Source of the DNA: a virus
Virus record (IMG/VR): IMGVR_UViG_3300025111_000052
Location: 62,001-126,000 of that record
Strand: one strand, 5' to 3'
DNA length: 64,000 bases
In this document: one piece after another, positions 1-8,392 of the stretch
Layout: the number at the start of each line of letters is the position of its first letter
Numbering within the stretch: the first letter of the stretch is position 1
Program-made: the position numbers and the translations under genes
Notes under the pieces: model-generated
Databases searched by the model: none
Told to the model about the DNA's origin: nothing
Seen by the model: the letters and a program-made list of their open reading frames with translations, nothing else

Positions 1-2
1 TA

Positions 3-806
3 ATAACGGCAGATATGTCAGGAGCTGAGTTACGTATTATAGGCAATATGTCCCAAGACCCTGTATTTGTTTCTTGTTATTTGGAAGGAATCGATTTACA
101 CACCAAATCAGCTGCCGGTGTTTTTAATGTAGAATATGATAAGGTGTCTAAGGAACAACGTAAAGCTTCAAAAGCAATAACTTTCGGTTTAGCATATGGT
201 CTTTCTAAGTTTGGTTTGGCTCGTAGATTAAAGATATCAGAAAAGAAGGCAGAGCGGTTGATGCTTAATTACTTTACGATGTTTCCTAAAATTAAGCAGT
301 GGTTAGAGGATTTATCCAATGAAGCTGTAAGAAAAGGATACAGTGAAACTATTATAGGACGTAGACGCTTCTATGACATACCTAAATATGATTCACCAGA
401 TAGAAAGTTCATAATTAATGGCGTTAAAAGGCAGGCTAAAAACGCACCCATTCAAGGTTCGAATGCTGATACCATTAAACAGGCCATGATTTTTCTTGTA
501 GAGCGCTTAGAAGTATTGCCCTATTATGTTAAGTTGCTTTTAACTGTGCATGATGAATTAATTGTTGAATGCGACTATGAACACAGATATGAAGTAGCAA
601 AGATAGTTGAACAAGCAATAAAGGATGGTTTTAATATGTACTTTAAAATTATTCCAATGGAAACGGATGCTCTTATATCTGCTTGCTGGATGAAGGGTAC
701 ATGTGATAAAGACAAAGGCGGCTGTGGTGGCCAAGAATTTAAATTTGCTGATGGTGGTAAATACGGACAACGTTTGGTTTGTTCTAATTGTGATAAGGAA
801 CAGTAG
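3..806 (+). CDS. PolA-family DNA polymerase, C-terminal part (5' end outside window)
   Basis: Family A DNA polymerase, the replicative or repair polymerase of the phage; only the last 267 residues of the palm and fingers lie in the window. The frame is open to the left edge and the motif A Asp (codon 12-14, followed by MSGAELR) precedes the first ATG at 15, so that ATG is not the true start. Motif B (R...K..FG.AYG, about 162-215) and motif C (VHDE, 546-557) are present, so the polymerase active site is complete. A short Cys-containing tail (CDKDKGGC and CSNC) may form a zinc ribbon. The gene ends in TAG, and the next ORF at 810 continues in the same frame. Function is secure; role in replication is inferred. 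Confidence 0.95.
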   Translation: MTADMSGAELRIIGNMSQDPVFVSCYLEGIDLHTKSAAGVFNVEYDKVSKEQRKASKAITFGLAYGLSKFGLARRLKISEKKAERLMLNYFTMFPKIKQWLEDLSNEAVRKGYSETIIGRRRFYDIPKYDSPDRKFIINGVKRQAKNAPIQGSNADTIKQAMIFLVERLEVLPYYVKLLLTVHDELIVECDYEHRYEVAKIVEQAIKDGFNMYFKIIPMETDALISACWMKGTCDKDKGGCGGQEFKFADGGKYGQRLVCSNCDKEQ

Positions 807-809
807 TGT

Positions 810-1031
810 ATGTTTAATAAAAAACGTATAACATTATCTGATATAAACACACTTTGTTGTAATAAACCAATAGTTAAAGGAAATAATATATTACCGGTTT
901 TTATTGTTACTGGTAAGTATTTAAATAATACAACAATATATAAGGTAATAGACTTATCTACTGGCATCGGTCACGATGTTTTAGAAGATGAATTAATTAA
1001 TAACACGGAGGTATATAATGGCAGCTTGTAA
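810..1031 (+). CDS. hypothetical protein, 73 aa
   Basis: Unrecognised small protein. It starts 3 bases after the polymerase TAG stop, in the same frame, and overlaps the start of the dUTPase by 14 bases. An AAGGA at 795-799 about 10 bases upstream could be its ribosome site, so independent translation is plausible, but amber readthrough from the polymerase would also produce it as a C-terminal extension. No motif seen. Confidence 0.6.
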   Translation: MFNKKRITLSDINTLCCNKPIVKGNNILPVFIVTGKYLNNTTIYKVIDLSTGIGHDVLEDELINNTEVYNGSL

Positions 1032-1506
1032 ATGTAATGATAAAGAATTAGTGATTAAAGTTAAATACCATGTAAAAGATTTAATACCCATAACTAAAAT
1101 TGATATAGGGGATTGGATTGACTTACGTGCGGCCGAAGATATAACACTTGAACAAGGGGATTTAAAACTAATCTCCCTTGGTGTTAGTATGAAACTTCCT
1201 GCGGGCTACGAAGCTAATATAGTGCCTAGAAGTTCCACCGCCGCTAAATTTGGCATACTGCAAGCAAACCACTACGGTATTGTTGATAATACCTATTCAG
1301 GTGATAAAGATATTTGGCGTTTTATGGCTTACGCTATAAGAGATACTACCATAAAAATGAATGATAGAATTTGTCAATTTAGGCTAAGCAAGATTCAACC
1401 TAAATTGGTATTTGAGATTGTAGATGCGCTAGAAGATGGTGAAAGAGGTGGTTTTGGGTCTACTGGCACAAACGTTTTTGATACTACTCTTTTTGAGGAG
1501 CAATAA
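1018..1506 (+). CDS. dut: dUTP diphosphatase
   Basis: Trimeric-type dUTPase that hydrolyses dUTP to dUMP, keeping uracil out of phage DNA and feeding dTMP synthesis. The family motifs are visible in order: PRSS (residues 70-73), GIVDNTYSGD (87-96, the uracil and catalytic Asp motif), RICQF (117-121) and the Gly-rich C-terminal GERGGFGSTG (141-150) that closes over the active site. Length 162 aa is slightly above the usual 140-155. A strong GGAGG lies 8 bases before the ATG. It is followed at once by the ribonucleotide reductase, forming a dNTP-supply operon. Confidence 0.95.
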   Translation: MAACKCNDKELVIKVKYHVKDLIPITKIDIGDWIDLRAAEDITLEQGDLKLISLGVSMKLPAGYEANIVPRSSTAAKFGILQANHYGIVDNTYSGDKDIWRFMAYAIRDTTIKMNDRICQFRLSKIQPKLVFEIVDALEDGERGGFGSTGTNVFDTTLFEEQ

Positions 1507-1511
1507 TACTT

Positions 1512-4028
1512 ATGTACAAACCAACTGTGCAATTCGATGAAGTAAAAAATATTTCTGTTGAAGAATACTTTGCCAATAACTCTTATTCTGTTGACATTTT
1601 TAATGCTAAGTATGCAATGTATAAAGAGGATGGCACAAAAGAAACGCCCGCTGAGGTTTTTTTTCGTATTGCTAATAGTTTGGCAAATATGGAAAAGAAT
1701 TTAGTTAAAGCCTCCTATTATAAAGATGTTTGGTTCTCCTTGATGTGGGAAGGGTGGTTTCGTCCTGGTGGTAGTGTTATGTCTAGCATTGGTTCTAATA
1801 GAAAGAGTTCAATGTGTAATTGTACTACAATTCCTTTGTATGAAGATACCCTAGAATCAATAGCTCAATGCGAATATGATGTTATGAAATGTGCCGCTTA
1901 CAGACAAGGTATAGGCATCGACTTTTCTAACCTACGACCTCGTGGTAGCAAACTTAATAATGCTGCCTGTGAATCAACTGGCGTGGTATCGTGGATGGAT
2001 AAAATAAACAGGGTCGGTGATTATGTGGGACAACAGGGACGTAAACCAGCTCTTTTGGAGTCACTAATTGTTAGCCATCCAGACATCGAAGAATTTATTT
2101 CTTGTAAAGATGATCTTAAAAAAATAAATAATGCTAATATATCTGTACAGATTACTAATGATTTCATGGCTGCTGTTAAAGCAGATAAAGAATGGGAATT
2201 ACGTTTTGAAGTAAAAGGTACCGGTGAAGTAGTAACTAAAACAGTCAATGCTAAAAAATTATTTAGTGACATAGCAACACGCGCTTGGAAAACAGCCGAA
2301 CCTGGTATACAGTATAGAAATCTTTTACAAAATAGTATTATGTATAAAGCCATTTATGATCACATAGGAGATGAAAGATTTTTACCTCATTCTTCGAACG
2401 CATGTTCGGAAAAATTTATGGCCCCTTATTCTGTTTGTAACCTTTCTTCTTGTAACATGGAGAATTTTTCCATCATCGAAGAGGGTTATACAAAAGAATT
2501 GGAAGTAATAGTGCCTTTAATGGTACGTATGGCAGATAATGTTATTGACTATGAGCTATGTAATAATTTAAGTCCAGTACCACAACAACGCTGGATTGTA
2601 GAGCAACTACGTGAAATTGGTATGGGTATAACAAATTTACATGGCTGGCTATTAAAACAAAATTTAGCGTACGACTCAGAAGAGGCAATAGTAGCAGTAG
2701 AAAAGTTTATGAAGTGTTACGCGCACCAAGTTTTTAAAGCTTCTATGGAATTAGGTGAAGAGAAAGGAGATGCTGCTGCGTTTAGGCTCATTGAGGATAA
2801 AAATCTTTATATGAATACAACGTATTTTAATAATATGGTTAATGAGTTTTTTGATGGGGACGCCACTAAGGTAAGACATATGCGCAATATGGCTCATATG
2901 AGTATAGCCCCCGCTGGTTCACTTTCCAGCACATTTCCATCACCTTGTATATCTTCTGGTATTGAACCTGTAATGGGATTGTATTATTGGCGACGTACCA
3001 GGGCTATTGATAAAGGAAATTATACACACTACTTTATGATGCCAGATAGATTGAGAGAGTACGTCATGTCCAAAATGGACCCAGAATCTAATGATTACGA
3101 AAGGTTTGTTTCTTTTGGCGGCGCCACATTGGATGAAGATGGCAAATACGGGTTGGCAATTATAGATATAATTAAAAAATACGTGCCAGAGGGCTTCTTT
3201 AAACCAGCACATGAGATAGATCCACAACGTAAAATAAAACTTATGTCCGCGGTGTATAAGTGGCTTGACGCTTCTATTAGTTGTACATATAATTTACCAA
3301 GTTCTGCTACTGTGGCAGATGTAGAAAACATTTATATGTCTGCTTATGATAACGGAGTTAGGGCTGTTTCTGTTTATGTTGATGGTTCAAGGGAAGGTAT
3401 TCTTCTTTTTGAAGATCCAATAACAAATAAGAATAAATTTGATAGTAAGCCAACTCAATCACTGTGCTCCCCAGAAAACAGGCCCACTCGTATAATGCCT
3501 GTTTGTGCCCCCAAAAGGCCAGACTCTTTGGAATGCAGTATACATCACTGTTCTGTTAAAGGTATTCCATGGCTTGTTATTATAGGTCTCATGGATGGTG
3601 ACCCTTATGAAATTTTTGCCGGCGAGGTAGAAGAAGGGCTATATGTACCTAAAACATGTAAAGCTGGTAAAATAGTTAAGAAGGGGGGTGGTAAGTACTC
3701 CTTAGAAATAACTATTAGGCAAGCAGAAGTGGAGTATAAAGACTTAGCTCATGTTTTAATGACGTCGAATCAAAGAGCTTTGACACGTCTTCTTAGTTTG
3801 GCATTAAGACACGGTACCCCGTTAGAATTTATTCAACAACAGTTACGTAAAGCCAATGGCGAAATAACTGATTTTAGCGCAGTAGTGGCAAGAGTACTGG
3901 GTTCATATATAAAACAATATAAATATGAAAAGAGTTCTAATGTATGTCCAGAATGCGGAGAAGTAGCTTTAATTAGATCAGAAAGTTGTATTAAATGTAC
4001 TAATTGCGCCTATTCTCGTTGTGACTAA
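1512..4028 (+). CDS. nrdJ: adenosylcobalamin-dependent ribonucleotide reductase (class II)
   Basis: Reduces ribonucleotides to deoxyribonucleotides using a B12-derived radical, independent of oxygen. Visible hallmarks are the N-terminal reducible Cys (C102/C104 in SMCNCTT), the active-site NxCxE motif (NACSE, residues 296-300), a second Cys cluster (NLSSCNM, about 314), the phosphate-binding region near CISSGIEP, and a C-terminal Cys-rich tail (CPECG...CIKCTNC). The length of 838 aa fits a class II enzyme with a C-terminal zinc/redox tail; no intein is present, though phage reductases often carry one. It lies 5 bases after dut. Requirement for host cobalamin is expected from the family. Confidence 0.93.
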   Translation: MYKPTVQFDEVKNISVEEYFANNSYSVDIFNAKYAMYKEDGTKETPAEVFFRIANSLANMEKNLVKASYYKDVWFSLMWEGWFRPGGSVMSSIGSNRKSSMCNCTTIPLYEDTLESIAQCEYDVMKCAAYRQGIGIDFSNLRPRGSKLNNAACESTGVVSWMDKINRVGDYVGQQGRKPALLESLIVSHPDIEEFISCKDDLKKINNANISVQITNDFMAAVKADKEWELRFEVKGTGEVVTKTVNAKKLFSDIATRAWKTAEPGIQYRNLLQNSIMYKAIYDHIGDERFLPHSSNACSEKFMAPYSVCNLSSCNMENFSIIEEGYTKELEVIVPLMVRMADNVIDYELCNNLSPVPQQRWIVEQLREIGMGITNLHGWLLKQNLAYDSEEAIVAVEKFMKCYAHQVFKASMELGEEKGDAAAFRLIEDKNLYMNTTYFNNMVNEFFDGDATKVRHMRNMAHMSIAPAGSLSSTFPSPCISSGIEPVMGLYYWRRTRAIDKGNYTHYFMMPDRLREYVMSKMDPESNDYERFVSFGGATLDEDGKYGLAIIDIIKKYVPEGFFKPAHEIDPQRKIKLMSAVYKWLDASISCTYNLPSSATVADVENIYMSAYDNGVRAVSVYVDGSREGILLFEDPITNKNKFDSKPTQSLCSPENRPTRIMPVCAPKRPDSLECSIHHCSVKGIPWLVIIGLMDGDPYEIFAGEVEEGLYVPKTCKAGKIVKKGGGKYSLEITIRQAEVEYKDLAHVLMTSNQRALTRLLSLALRHGTPLEFIQQQLRKANGEITDFSAVVARVLGSYIKQYKYEKSSNVCPECGEVALIRSESCIKCTNCAYSRCD

Positions 4029-4048
4029 TTATACAATATAATTAATTG

Positions 4049-4077
4049 TTGACAAGCAGGGTATTATGTGATATTAT
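4049..4077 (+). promoter_or_regulatory. sigma70-type promoter in an inverted repeat
   Basis: TTGACA at 4049-4054 and TATTAT at 4072-4077 are separated by exactly 17 bases. A perfect 12-bp inverted repeat (CAGGGTATTATG at 4057-4068 and its complement at 4084-4095) brackets the -10 box, so the -10 lies in the 15-base loop and the right arm begins near the predicted start of transcription. It separates the nrdJ operon from the gene at 4136. Confidence 0.8.
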
Positions 4078-4135
4078 ATAAAGCATAATACCCTGTTTAA
4101 TACTGTTTAACTAACATTTACTAAGGAATATAAGT

Positions 4136-4348
4136 ATGGTAGATACAACAACGGTCGAGGGCTATAAACAATACTGCGAAGAGTTTCATGTAAAACGTTT
4201 AAGCACTGCTAGTTTAATAGGAAATAAAATGAAGTTATCCCTTGCTTCTATAAGTGACGTGAATAACCCAGGTACTTTATCTTTAACGGAATACGAATTG
4301 GTAATAGCCATAGAAGCAATGAACTTTTATTTGAAGTATACAAAATGA
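4136..4348 (+). CDS. hypothetical protein, 70 aa
   Basis: Unrecognised small protein, first gene after the promoter at 4049. AAGGA lies about 10 bases upstream. Its stop overlaps the start of the cupin gene (ATGA), so the two are probably translationally coupled. No motif recognised. Confidence 0.7.
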   Translation: MVDTTTVEGYKQYCEEFHVKRLSTASLIGNKMKLSLASISDVNNPGTLSLTEYELVIAIEAMNFYLKYTK

Positions 4349-4722
4349 GTATGGCCATTAATAACATAGATTGTGCTGACAGCCTAAAACAATTCTGGGG
4401 TACTTCCACTCTATTAAAAGAACAGAATACTTTTAAAGTTGAGCTGCTTTCCATAGATGTAGGTAAAAAACTACCCTTACAAATGCATTACCATAGCTTA
4501 GAGTATTGGGTTGTACTTAGCGGCACCGCCTCAGTAACTTGTGGTGATAATAATACGTTACTTTTTGAAAATCAAAGTATTTATATACCTATGACAGAAT
4601 GGCATAGCTTAGAAAATCCTGGTAAAATACCATTGGAAATTATAAAAATACAAAAAGGCAGTTATTTAGGTAAAGAAGATACTATTCATTTTAATGACTT
4701 TACTAAGGAAACCATAATATGA
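4345..4722 (+). CDS. cupin-domain protein, mannose-6-phosphate isomerase type
   Basis: Single cupin beta-barrel of 125 aa resembling the C-terminal domain of bifunctional mannose-6-phosphate isomerase / GDP-mannose pyrophosphorylase. The metal-binding cupin motif is visible (LQMHYHSLEYWVVLSGTA, about residues 48-65, followed by the second motif with WHSLENPG). It could isomerise a hexose phosphate or act as a small sugar- or nucleotide-binding cupin; no nucleotidyltransferase half is present. It overlaps both neighbours by ATGA junctions and lies in an operon with a HAD phosphatase. Confidence 0.8.
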   Translation: MSMAINNIDCADSLKQFWGTSTLLKEQNTFKVELLSIDVGKKLPLQMHYHSLEYWVVLSGTASVTCGDNNTLLFENQSIYIPMTEWHSLENPGKIPLEIIKIQKGSYLGKEDTIHFNDFTKETII

Positions 4723-5306
4723 ACATTGGCATAGACGTTGATGAAGTTGTGTGTGATTTATTATCATCAATACTGGATTCCATACATTTAAAGTGGGGAG
4801 TTAAAAACACAATTTCTACTTTTGCGGAGTATAATTTTTTTTCAAATAACTATACAGAGTGTGATGAAACAAATAAAAGTATAGCAGAAGATATTATAGC
4901 TTGGGTTAATGATACCGCTTATTTATATAATGCACCACCCTACTATGGGGTATCGGAAACGATAAAAAAATTATTTGCGTTTGGACATGATGTGCATTTC
5001 ATAACAGCACGTCCTGAGGCTGCCCTACTTGCTACGCAAAAATGGTTTGATACTCATGCTATACCTTATACTTCATTACACGCCCTAGGGCATGGTAGTA
5101 ATAAAGGACTTTTGGGTAGACAGTTAGGTTTGAACGTTTATATAGATGACCATGCAGTAAATATAGAATCCATGTTAGAGCACACCAAAGCAGTAAATTT
5201 TTTAATTGACAGGCCATATAATAAATGGTATATTAATAGTAAAGTTATAAGAATAAGTAAATTACAAGATATATTTAAATACATAGATAAAGAAATAGCA
5301 GCTTAG
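4719..5306 (+). CDS. HAD-family 5'(3')-deoxyribonucleotidase-like phosphatase
   Basis: HAD-superfamily phosphatase of 195 aa. Motif I is the N-terminal IDVDEVVCD (nucleophile Asp and general acid Asp), motif II is the Thr in FITARPE, and motif IV is YIDDH near residue 142-147. The layout matches NT5C-type nucleotidases that dephosphorylate (deoxy)nucleoside monophosphates, which would fit the nucleotide-metabolism context, but substrate is not shown. Start overlaps the cupin stop (ATGA). Confidence 0.8.
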   Translation: MNIGIDVDEVVCDLLSSILDSIHLKWGVKNTISTFAEYNFFSNNYTECDETNKSIAEDIIAWVNDTAYLYNAPPYYGVSETIKKLFAFGHDVHFITARPEAALLATQKWFDTHAIPYTSLHALGHGSNKGLLGRQLGLNVYIDDHAVNIESMLEHTKAVNFLIDRPYNKWYINSKVIRISKLQDIFKYIDKEIAA

Positions 5307-5330
5307 TTATAGCACAATAAGGAGGAAAAT

Positions 5331-5483
5331 ATGGCAGACGACGATGTGGATGAGTTTATTGAAGGACTAGTAGATATAGATATGGACACAGATAAGTTTT
5401 TTAATGACATTGATGAATTAAGTGCCTATTTAAAACTTAAAGAAGAAGACGACGACGACGAAGACGATGAATTAGGTTTATAA
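5331..5483 (+). CDS. small highly acidic protein, 50 aa
   Basis: The ORF follows a strong AAGGAGG 7 bases before its ATG and encodes a 50-residue protein with a very acidic tail (EEDDDDEDDEL). Such acidic peptides occur in phages as DNA mimics or assembly factors, but nothing here identifies a role. It sits between the HAD phosphatase and a Cys-rich protein, both on the same strand. Confidence 0.7.
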   Translation: MADDDVDEFIEGLVDIDMDTDKFFNDIDELSAYLKLKEEDDDDEDDELGL

Positions 5484-5493
5484 GGAGATTTAA

Positions 5494-5871
5494 ATGCAAA
5501 AAAGTAATACTAAAAAAATTAAATGTAATACTTGTAAAAATCTTAATGAGGCTGGCACAAGATGTCTAATTAAAAAAGATAAAGTTAAAAGTAATAAACA
5601 CCGATTTTGTTTACATTACCAGTTAGATATAACTAAGGTGGTTATTAAGCCAAGACCTGTTAGTACCTATGCACCTATTTGGGTAATAGATGGTGCCATC
5701 CGCAGAAAAAGATTGAAGGCATTGACCAAACTACATGAACAACAAGTGGCTTCTTCTGCTGTGGGCGAAACTACTAAAAACACCTACCTTGTAGAAGAGC
5801 CTATTGTGGCACCCGACTGTCTGGCTAATATTAGATCTACTGCGGTGGACCCAGATGAAGTCATTTCCTGA
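5494..5871 (+). CDS. hypothetical Cys-rich protein, 125 aa
   Basis: Unrecognised. The N-terminal 45 residues are basic with four Cys and nearby His (CNTCKNL, RCLIKK, FCLHY), suggesting a small zinc-binding module; the rest has no motif. AAGGAG lies 8 bases upstream. Its last 17 bases overlap the RNase HII start. Confidence 0.7.
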   Translation: MQKSNTKKIKCNTCKNLNEAGTRCLIKKDKVKSNKHRFCLHYQLDITKVVIKPRPVSTYAPIWVIDGAIRRKRLKALTKLHEQQVASSAVGETTKNTYLVEEPIVAPDCLANIRSTAVDPDEVIS

Positions 5872-6475
5872 TTACACTTACGAAGCTGAGGCGTTAAGTC
5901 TCAGCTTCACCCACCCTGTTGGTATAGACGAGGTTGGGAGAGGCTGTGGCGCCGGACCAGTAGTGGCTGCTGCTGTTTATATACCTCCTAATACTATGGC
6001 CCAGTTCATTGGTAGAGTCACCGACTCTAAACAACTAACGGAGGCTAAGCGAGTAGAGTTAGCCAGGGAATTAAGCACTACTTGCGATATAGGTGTAGGT
6101 GTTATAGATCAAAAAATAATAGATGACGTTAATATACTGGAAGCCACCAAATTAGCAATGAAAGTGGCGTTATATGATTTAGATATCCCTTACGATTATA
6201 TTTTTATAGACGGTCCTATAAAGCTTAAAAGTATAGCAGCTACACAGTGCCCAATTATTAAAGGAGACTCTAAGGTACTATCCATAGCCGCGGCAAGTAT
6301 TGTGGCTAAAGTAGTAAGAGATCATCTCATGTATGAGTATGATAAAAATTTCCCTTTGTATAAGTGGAGAAAGAACAAAGGGTACTTGACAAAAGATCAT
6401 AGAGAGGCTATAATCACCTACGGACCCTGTGAGTACCATAGAAAATCTTTTAAAGGGGTCAAAGAATATGCCTAA
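5855..6475 (+). CDS. rnhB: ribonuclease HII
   Basis: Cleaves RNA of RNA-DNA hybrids, used to remove primers or misincorporated ribonucleotides. Motifs of the family are clear: GIDEVGRGCGAGPV (first two acidic catalytic residues), DSKQLTEAKR, IDGP and SKVLSIAAASIVAKVVRD. The ATG at 5855 (MKSFPDY) is preferred because GGTGG lies 6 bases upstream and it gives a normal 206-residue length; in-frame non-ATG codons further upstream would run deep into the preceding gene. It overlaps the upstream gene by 17 bases. Confidence 0.93.
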   Translation: MKSFPDYTYEAEALSLSFTHPVGIDEVGRGCGAGPVVAAAVYIPPNTMAQFIGRVTDSKQLTEAKRVELARELSTTCDIGVGVIDQKIIDDVNILEATKLAMKVALYDLDIPYDYIFIDGPIKLKSIAATQCPIIKGDSKVLSIAAASIVAKVVRDHLMYEYDKNFPLYKWRKNKGYLTKDHREAIITYGPCEYHRKSFKGVKEYA

Positions 6476-6499
6476 TAGCAAAAGCATAGGTGGATTAAA

Positions 6500-6727
6500 A
6501 TGGATGCTATAAATTTATCAGTTAAAGAATTTAAAGAGCTAAAAGAAAAGGCGGAAATGGACATAGCCGTTGCGGTTACTAAAATATTTGAAGATTTTAA
6601 ATCAGCCACTAGTTCATACTTTACTAATCAATCAATCTATATTGATATGGTATACGTAAGTGAAATTGGACATAAAAAACATGAAGGCATCGTTAATGGT
6701 GCTTCTATAAGTATGGATATTTTTTAG
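6500..6727 (+). CDS. hypothetical protein, 75 aa
   Basis: Unrecognised, with a predicted N-terminal helix (KEFKELKEKAEMDIAVAV). AGGTGG lies upstream. The spacing to the next gene is 11 bases. Confidence 0.65.
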   Translation: MDAINLSVKEFKELKEKAEMDIAVAVTKIFEDFKSATSSYFTNQSIYIDMVYVSEIGHKKHEGIVNGASISMDIF

Positions 6728-6738
6728 GAGTAACTTAC

Positions 6739-7194
6739 ATGGTAAAAACAATAAAAAAAGATAGATCTCCTGTTACTCCTTCTGTTAAGAGTGTTGCTAA
6801 AAAACTTATACAGGAAAATGAATATAAAAAACAACAAAAAATTGTGAAAGAAAAACAAGACAAACTTTTGGCAGAACAAGCATTAGAACGTAAAGCCTCT
6901 GAAGAGCTTATACAGGTTTTTGAAAAAAGCTTTTTTAGTATTAATTCCTCTAATACAAAAGTAGCTAAAGTGATAGCTGATATGAACGATTATTACGTGC
7001 TTACTTACAGTTGGGGTTTAATACCTTATGCACATAGTAGTGGATTTCAAAACTATTTATCAAAGCTAAAGAAAAAATTTGATATAGAAATACGTATTAG
7101 TCGTGTAAAGCCTGACGATTATTGGTCAGGCTCTGGTGATGACTTGGTTTATTACGCCAAGCCTACAGAACTTAGAATAACTTTTGGTATTTAG
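6739..7194 (+). CDS. hypothetical protein with N-terminal coiled coil, 151 aa
   Basis: The first 70 residues are Lys/Glu/Gln-rich and likely helical or coiled coil; the C-terminal half is globular with aromatic residues. Function unknown. A clear AGGAG precedes the ATG. The gene ends in TAG, and the HNH gene at 7213 is in the same frame with no other stop in between. Confidence 0.7.
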   Translation: MVKTIKKDRSPVTPSVKSVAKKLIQENEYKKQQKIVKEKQDKLLAEQALERKASEELIQVFEKSFFSINSSNTKVAKVIADMNDYYVLTYSWGLIPYAHSSGFQNYLSKLKKKFDIEIRISRVKPDDYWSGSGDDLVYYAKPTELRITFGI

Positions 7195-7212
7195 TTTAAT
7201 GGTGTAATTAAT

Positions 7213-7518
7213 ATGGTAAAGAAACCGCATAAAAAGGCTAAAAAAATAGTTAAACCTGGAAAAGTTATTAAACAACTAAAAAATGTTGACAGGCTTTCAA
7301 AAGAAGAGTATCATAAAGCCCTTAAACATCCTAAGTGGCAGAAGAAACGTTTAAAGGTTTTTCAAAGAGATAACTGGCGTTGTACAAGATGTAAGGACCC
7401 TGAAACAGAACTGCATGTACATCATTTACAGTACACTAAAAGGTATCCTTGGAATGAACCTATGGCTAATTTGACTACATTGTGTGGTAATTGTCATAAA
7501 AAAACACACAACAAATAA
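7213..7518 (+). CDS. HNH endonuclease, 101 aa
   Basis: Small HNH nuclease. The HNH core is visible: CTRCKDPETELHVHHL (zinc Cys pair and catalytic His) and LTTLCGNCHKKTH (second Cys pair and His). The N-terminus is very basic. Small stand-alone HNH proteins in phages act either as homing endonucleases or in terminase-linked packaging; no terminase is visible in this window, so homing is more likely. The Shine-Dalgarno is weak (GGTGTAATTAAT before ATG). Confidence 0.88.
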   Translation: MVKKPHKKAKKIVKPGKVIKQLKNVDRLSKEEYHKALKHPKWQKKRLKVFQRDNWRCTRCKDPETELHVHHLQYTKRYPWNEPMANLTTLCGNCHKKTHNK

Positions 7519-7533
7519 ATCGGAGGATTACAT

Positions 7534-7872
7534 ATGAAGAAATACCGACAGATAGACTGGAAAAATAATCCGTTGCTTAGAATAATATTATACACAACTT
7601 TACGAAAAGAATTAGGTGTGTATAATGTGAATGTGGTACGTAAAGGTAAAAAGCTTGTAGCATCAGATAAAGGTGAAAAGTATGCCAGACTACTTGAAAA
7701 ACTGGCTAAAATTTTTGAGCTGTTGTTAGGCTACGAGTGTTCCAAAGGCGCTATTGACAACCAAGTTGCTTGGGCAGTATCTAAACAAATAGAAAACACT
7801 TTACATAGAAGCCATGTAAAAGTAAAAACGGTAAATAAAACAATTGCTAAAATGGTAGGATTCTTGGCGTGA
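7534..7872 (+). CDS. hypothetical protein, 112 aa
   Basis: Unrecognised basic protein; strong GGAGG 7 bases before the ATG. Helical Lys-rich segments suggest nucleic-acid binding, which is only a guess. Its TGA overlaps a GTG that could start a 30-codon ORF. Confidence 0.7.
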   Translation: MKKYRQIDWKNNPLLRIILYTTLRKELGVYNVNVVRKGKKLVASDKGEKYARLLEKLAKIFELLLGYECSKGAIDNQVAWAVSKQIENTLHRSHVKVKTVNKTIAKMVGFLA

Positions 7873-7961
7873 CCAATTTTGACGATGACGAGGTTATAAC
7901 AAGTGACAGAGTATTTAAAACATATGCATATGAACATAATGGTGTCTGGCCGTGCTCTTAG
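7869..7961 (+). CDS. possible 30-aa peptide (GTG start)
   Basis: GTG at 7869 overlaps the stop of the previous gene (GTGA) and opens 30 codons with an acidic N-terminus (MTNFDDDEVI) ending in TAG. No separate ribosome site; translation would depend on coupling. The stretch 7962-8122 holds no convincing gene: it contains a weak 38-codon ORF (7939-8055) and a hairpin at 8065-8092 with unusually high GC for this genome. Confidence 0.3.
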   Translation: MTNFDDDEVITSDRVFKTYAYEHNGVWPCS

Positions 7962-8122
7962 AGAAGCTGGTAGGCAACTGTTGTTGGCTATTTTACACGT
8001 TAGTCATGGGGTAATTCCATGCCGTTTCACTAGCCATCATTTTTGGCGTATTTAATATTTAAGCCTACATGTCTGTGCAAGCGAGCACTAGACCCGCCGC
8101 GGAACTTTATAGGAGAAAATCA

Positions 8123-8392
8123 ATGGAAGCTGTATGGTGTAAAAAGGAGTTTCTTACCCCAGAGAATGAACCCTCTACTAGTACTGTGGTTTCATGGGCT
8201 GGGAAAATTAAATGGAGTTCAAGACAAGACTCAGAAGAAGATCTTTATTTTATTGAAATATCAAGTTGTCATGAGAGGGCGAGATTACATAGGACTTATG
8301 AAATGTCTATGGCTGAGTGGGTTGATCAGGTAACCAAGCTACGAGATCACCTAAATGATTATTTAGAATTTTTATCAGAGGACTGTGTATGA
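8123..8392 (+). CDS. hypothetical protein, 89 aa
   Basis: Unrecognised acidic protein (MEAVWCKKEFL...). The ATG at 8123 is chosen because TAGGAGA lies 9 bases upstream; the longer in-frame ATG at 8069 has no ribosome site. A longer ORF in another frame covers the same DNA, but lacks a ribosome site. Its stop overlaps the next start (ATGA). Confidence 0.7.
   Translation: MEAVWCKKEFLTPENEPSTSTVVSWAGKIKWSSRQDSEEDLYFIEISSCHERARLHRTYEMSMAEWVDQVTKLRDHLNDYLEFLSEDCV

Noticed and set aside
575-967. 130-codon minus-strand ORF opposite the DNA polymerase end
   Set aside because: Entirely antisense to well-supported genes, no ribosome site.
1512-4028. Possible intein in the ribonucleotide reductase
   Set aside because: Length and continuity of family motifs are normal; no intein start or end motifs or LAGLIDADG helices.
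7939-8055. 38-codon ORF between two small genes
   Set aside because: No ribosome site and unusual composition; more likely part of a non-coding stretch.
7869-8333. A frame with four TAG but no TAA/TGA that would be one long gene if UAG were always sense
   Set aside because: The 8123-8392 gene in another frame has a proper ribosome site and more natural composition; four TAGs within about 80 bases look like non-coding sequence, and other genes end normally at TAG.
8043-8333. 96-codon ORF overlapping the 89-aa gene
   Set aside because: No ribosome site, composition unlike neighbours, and it conflicts with the better supported 8123 start.
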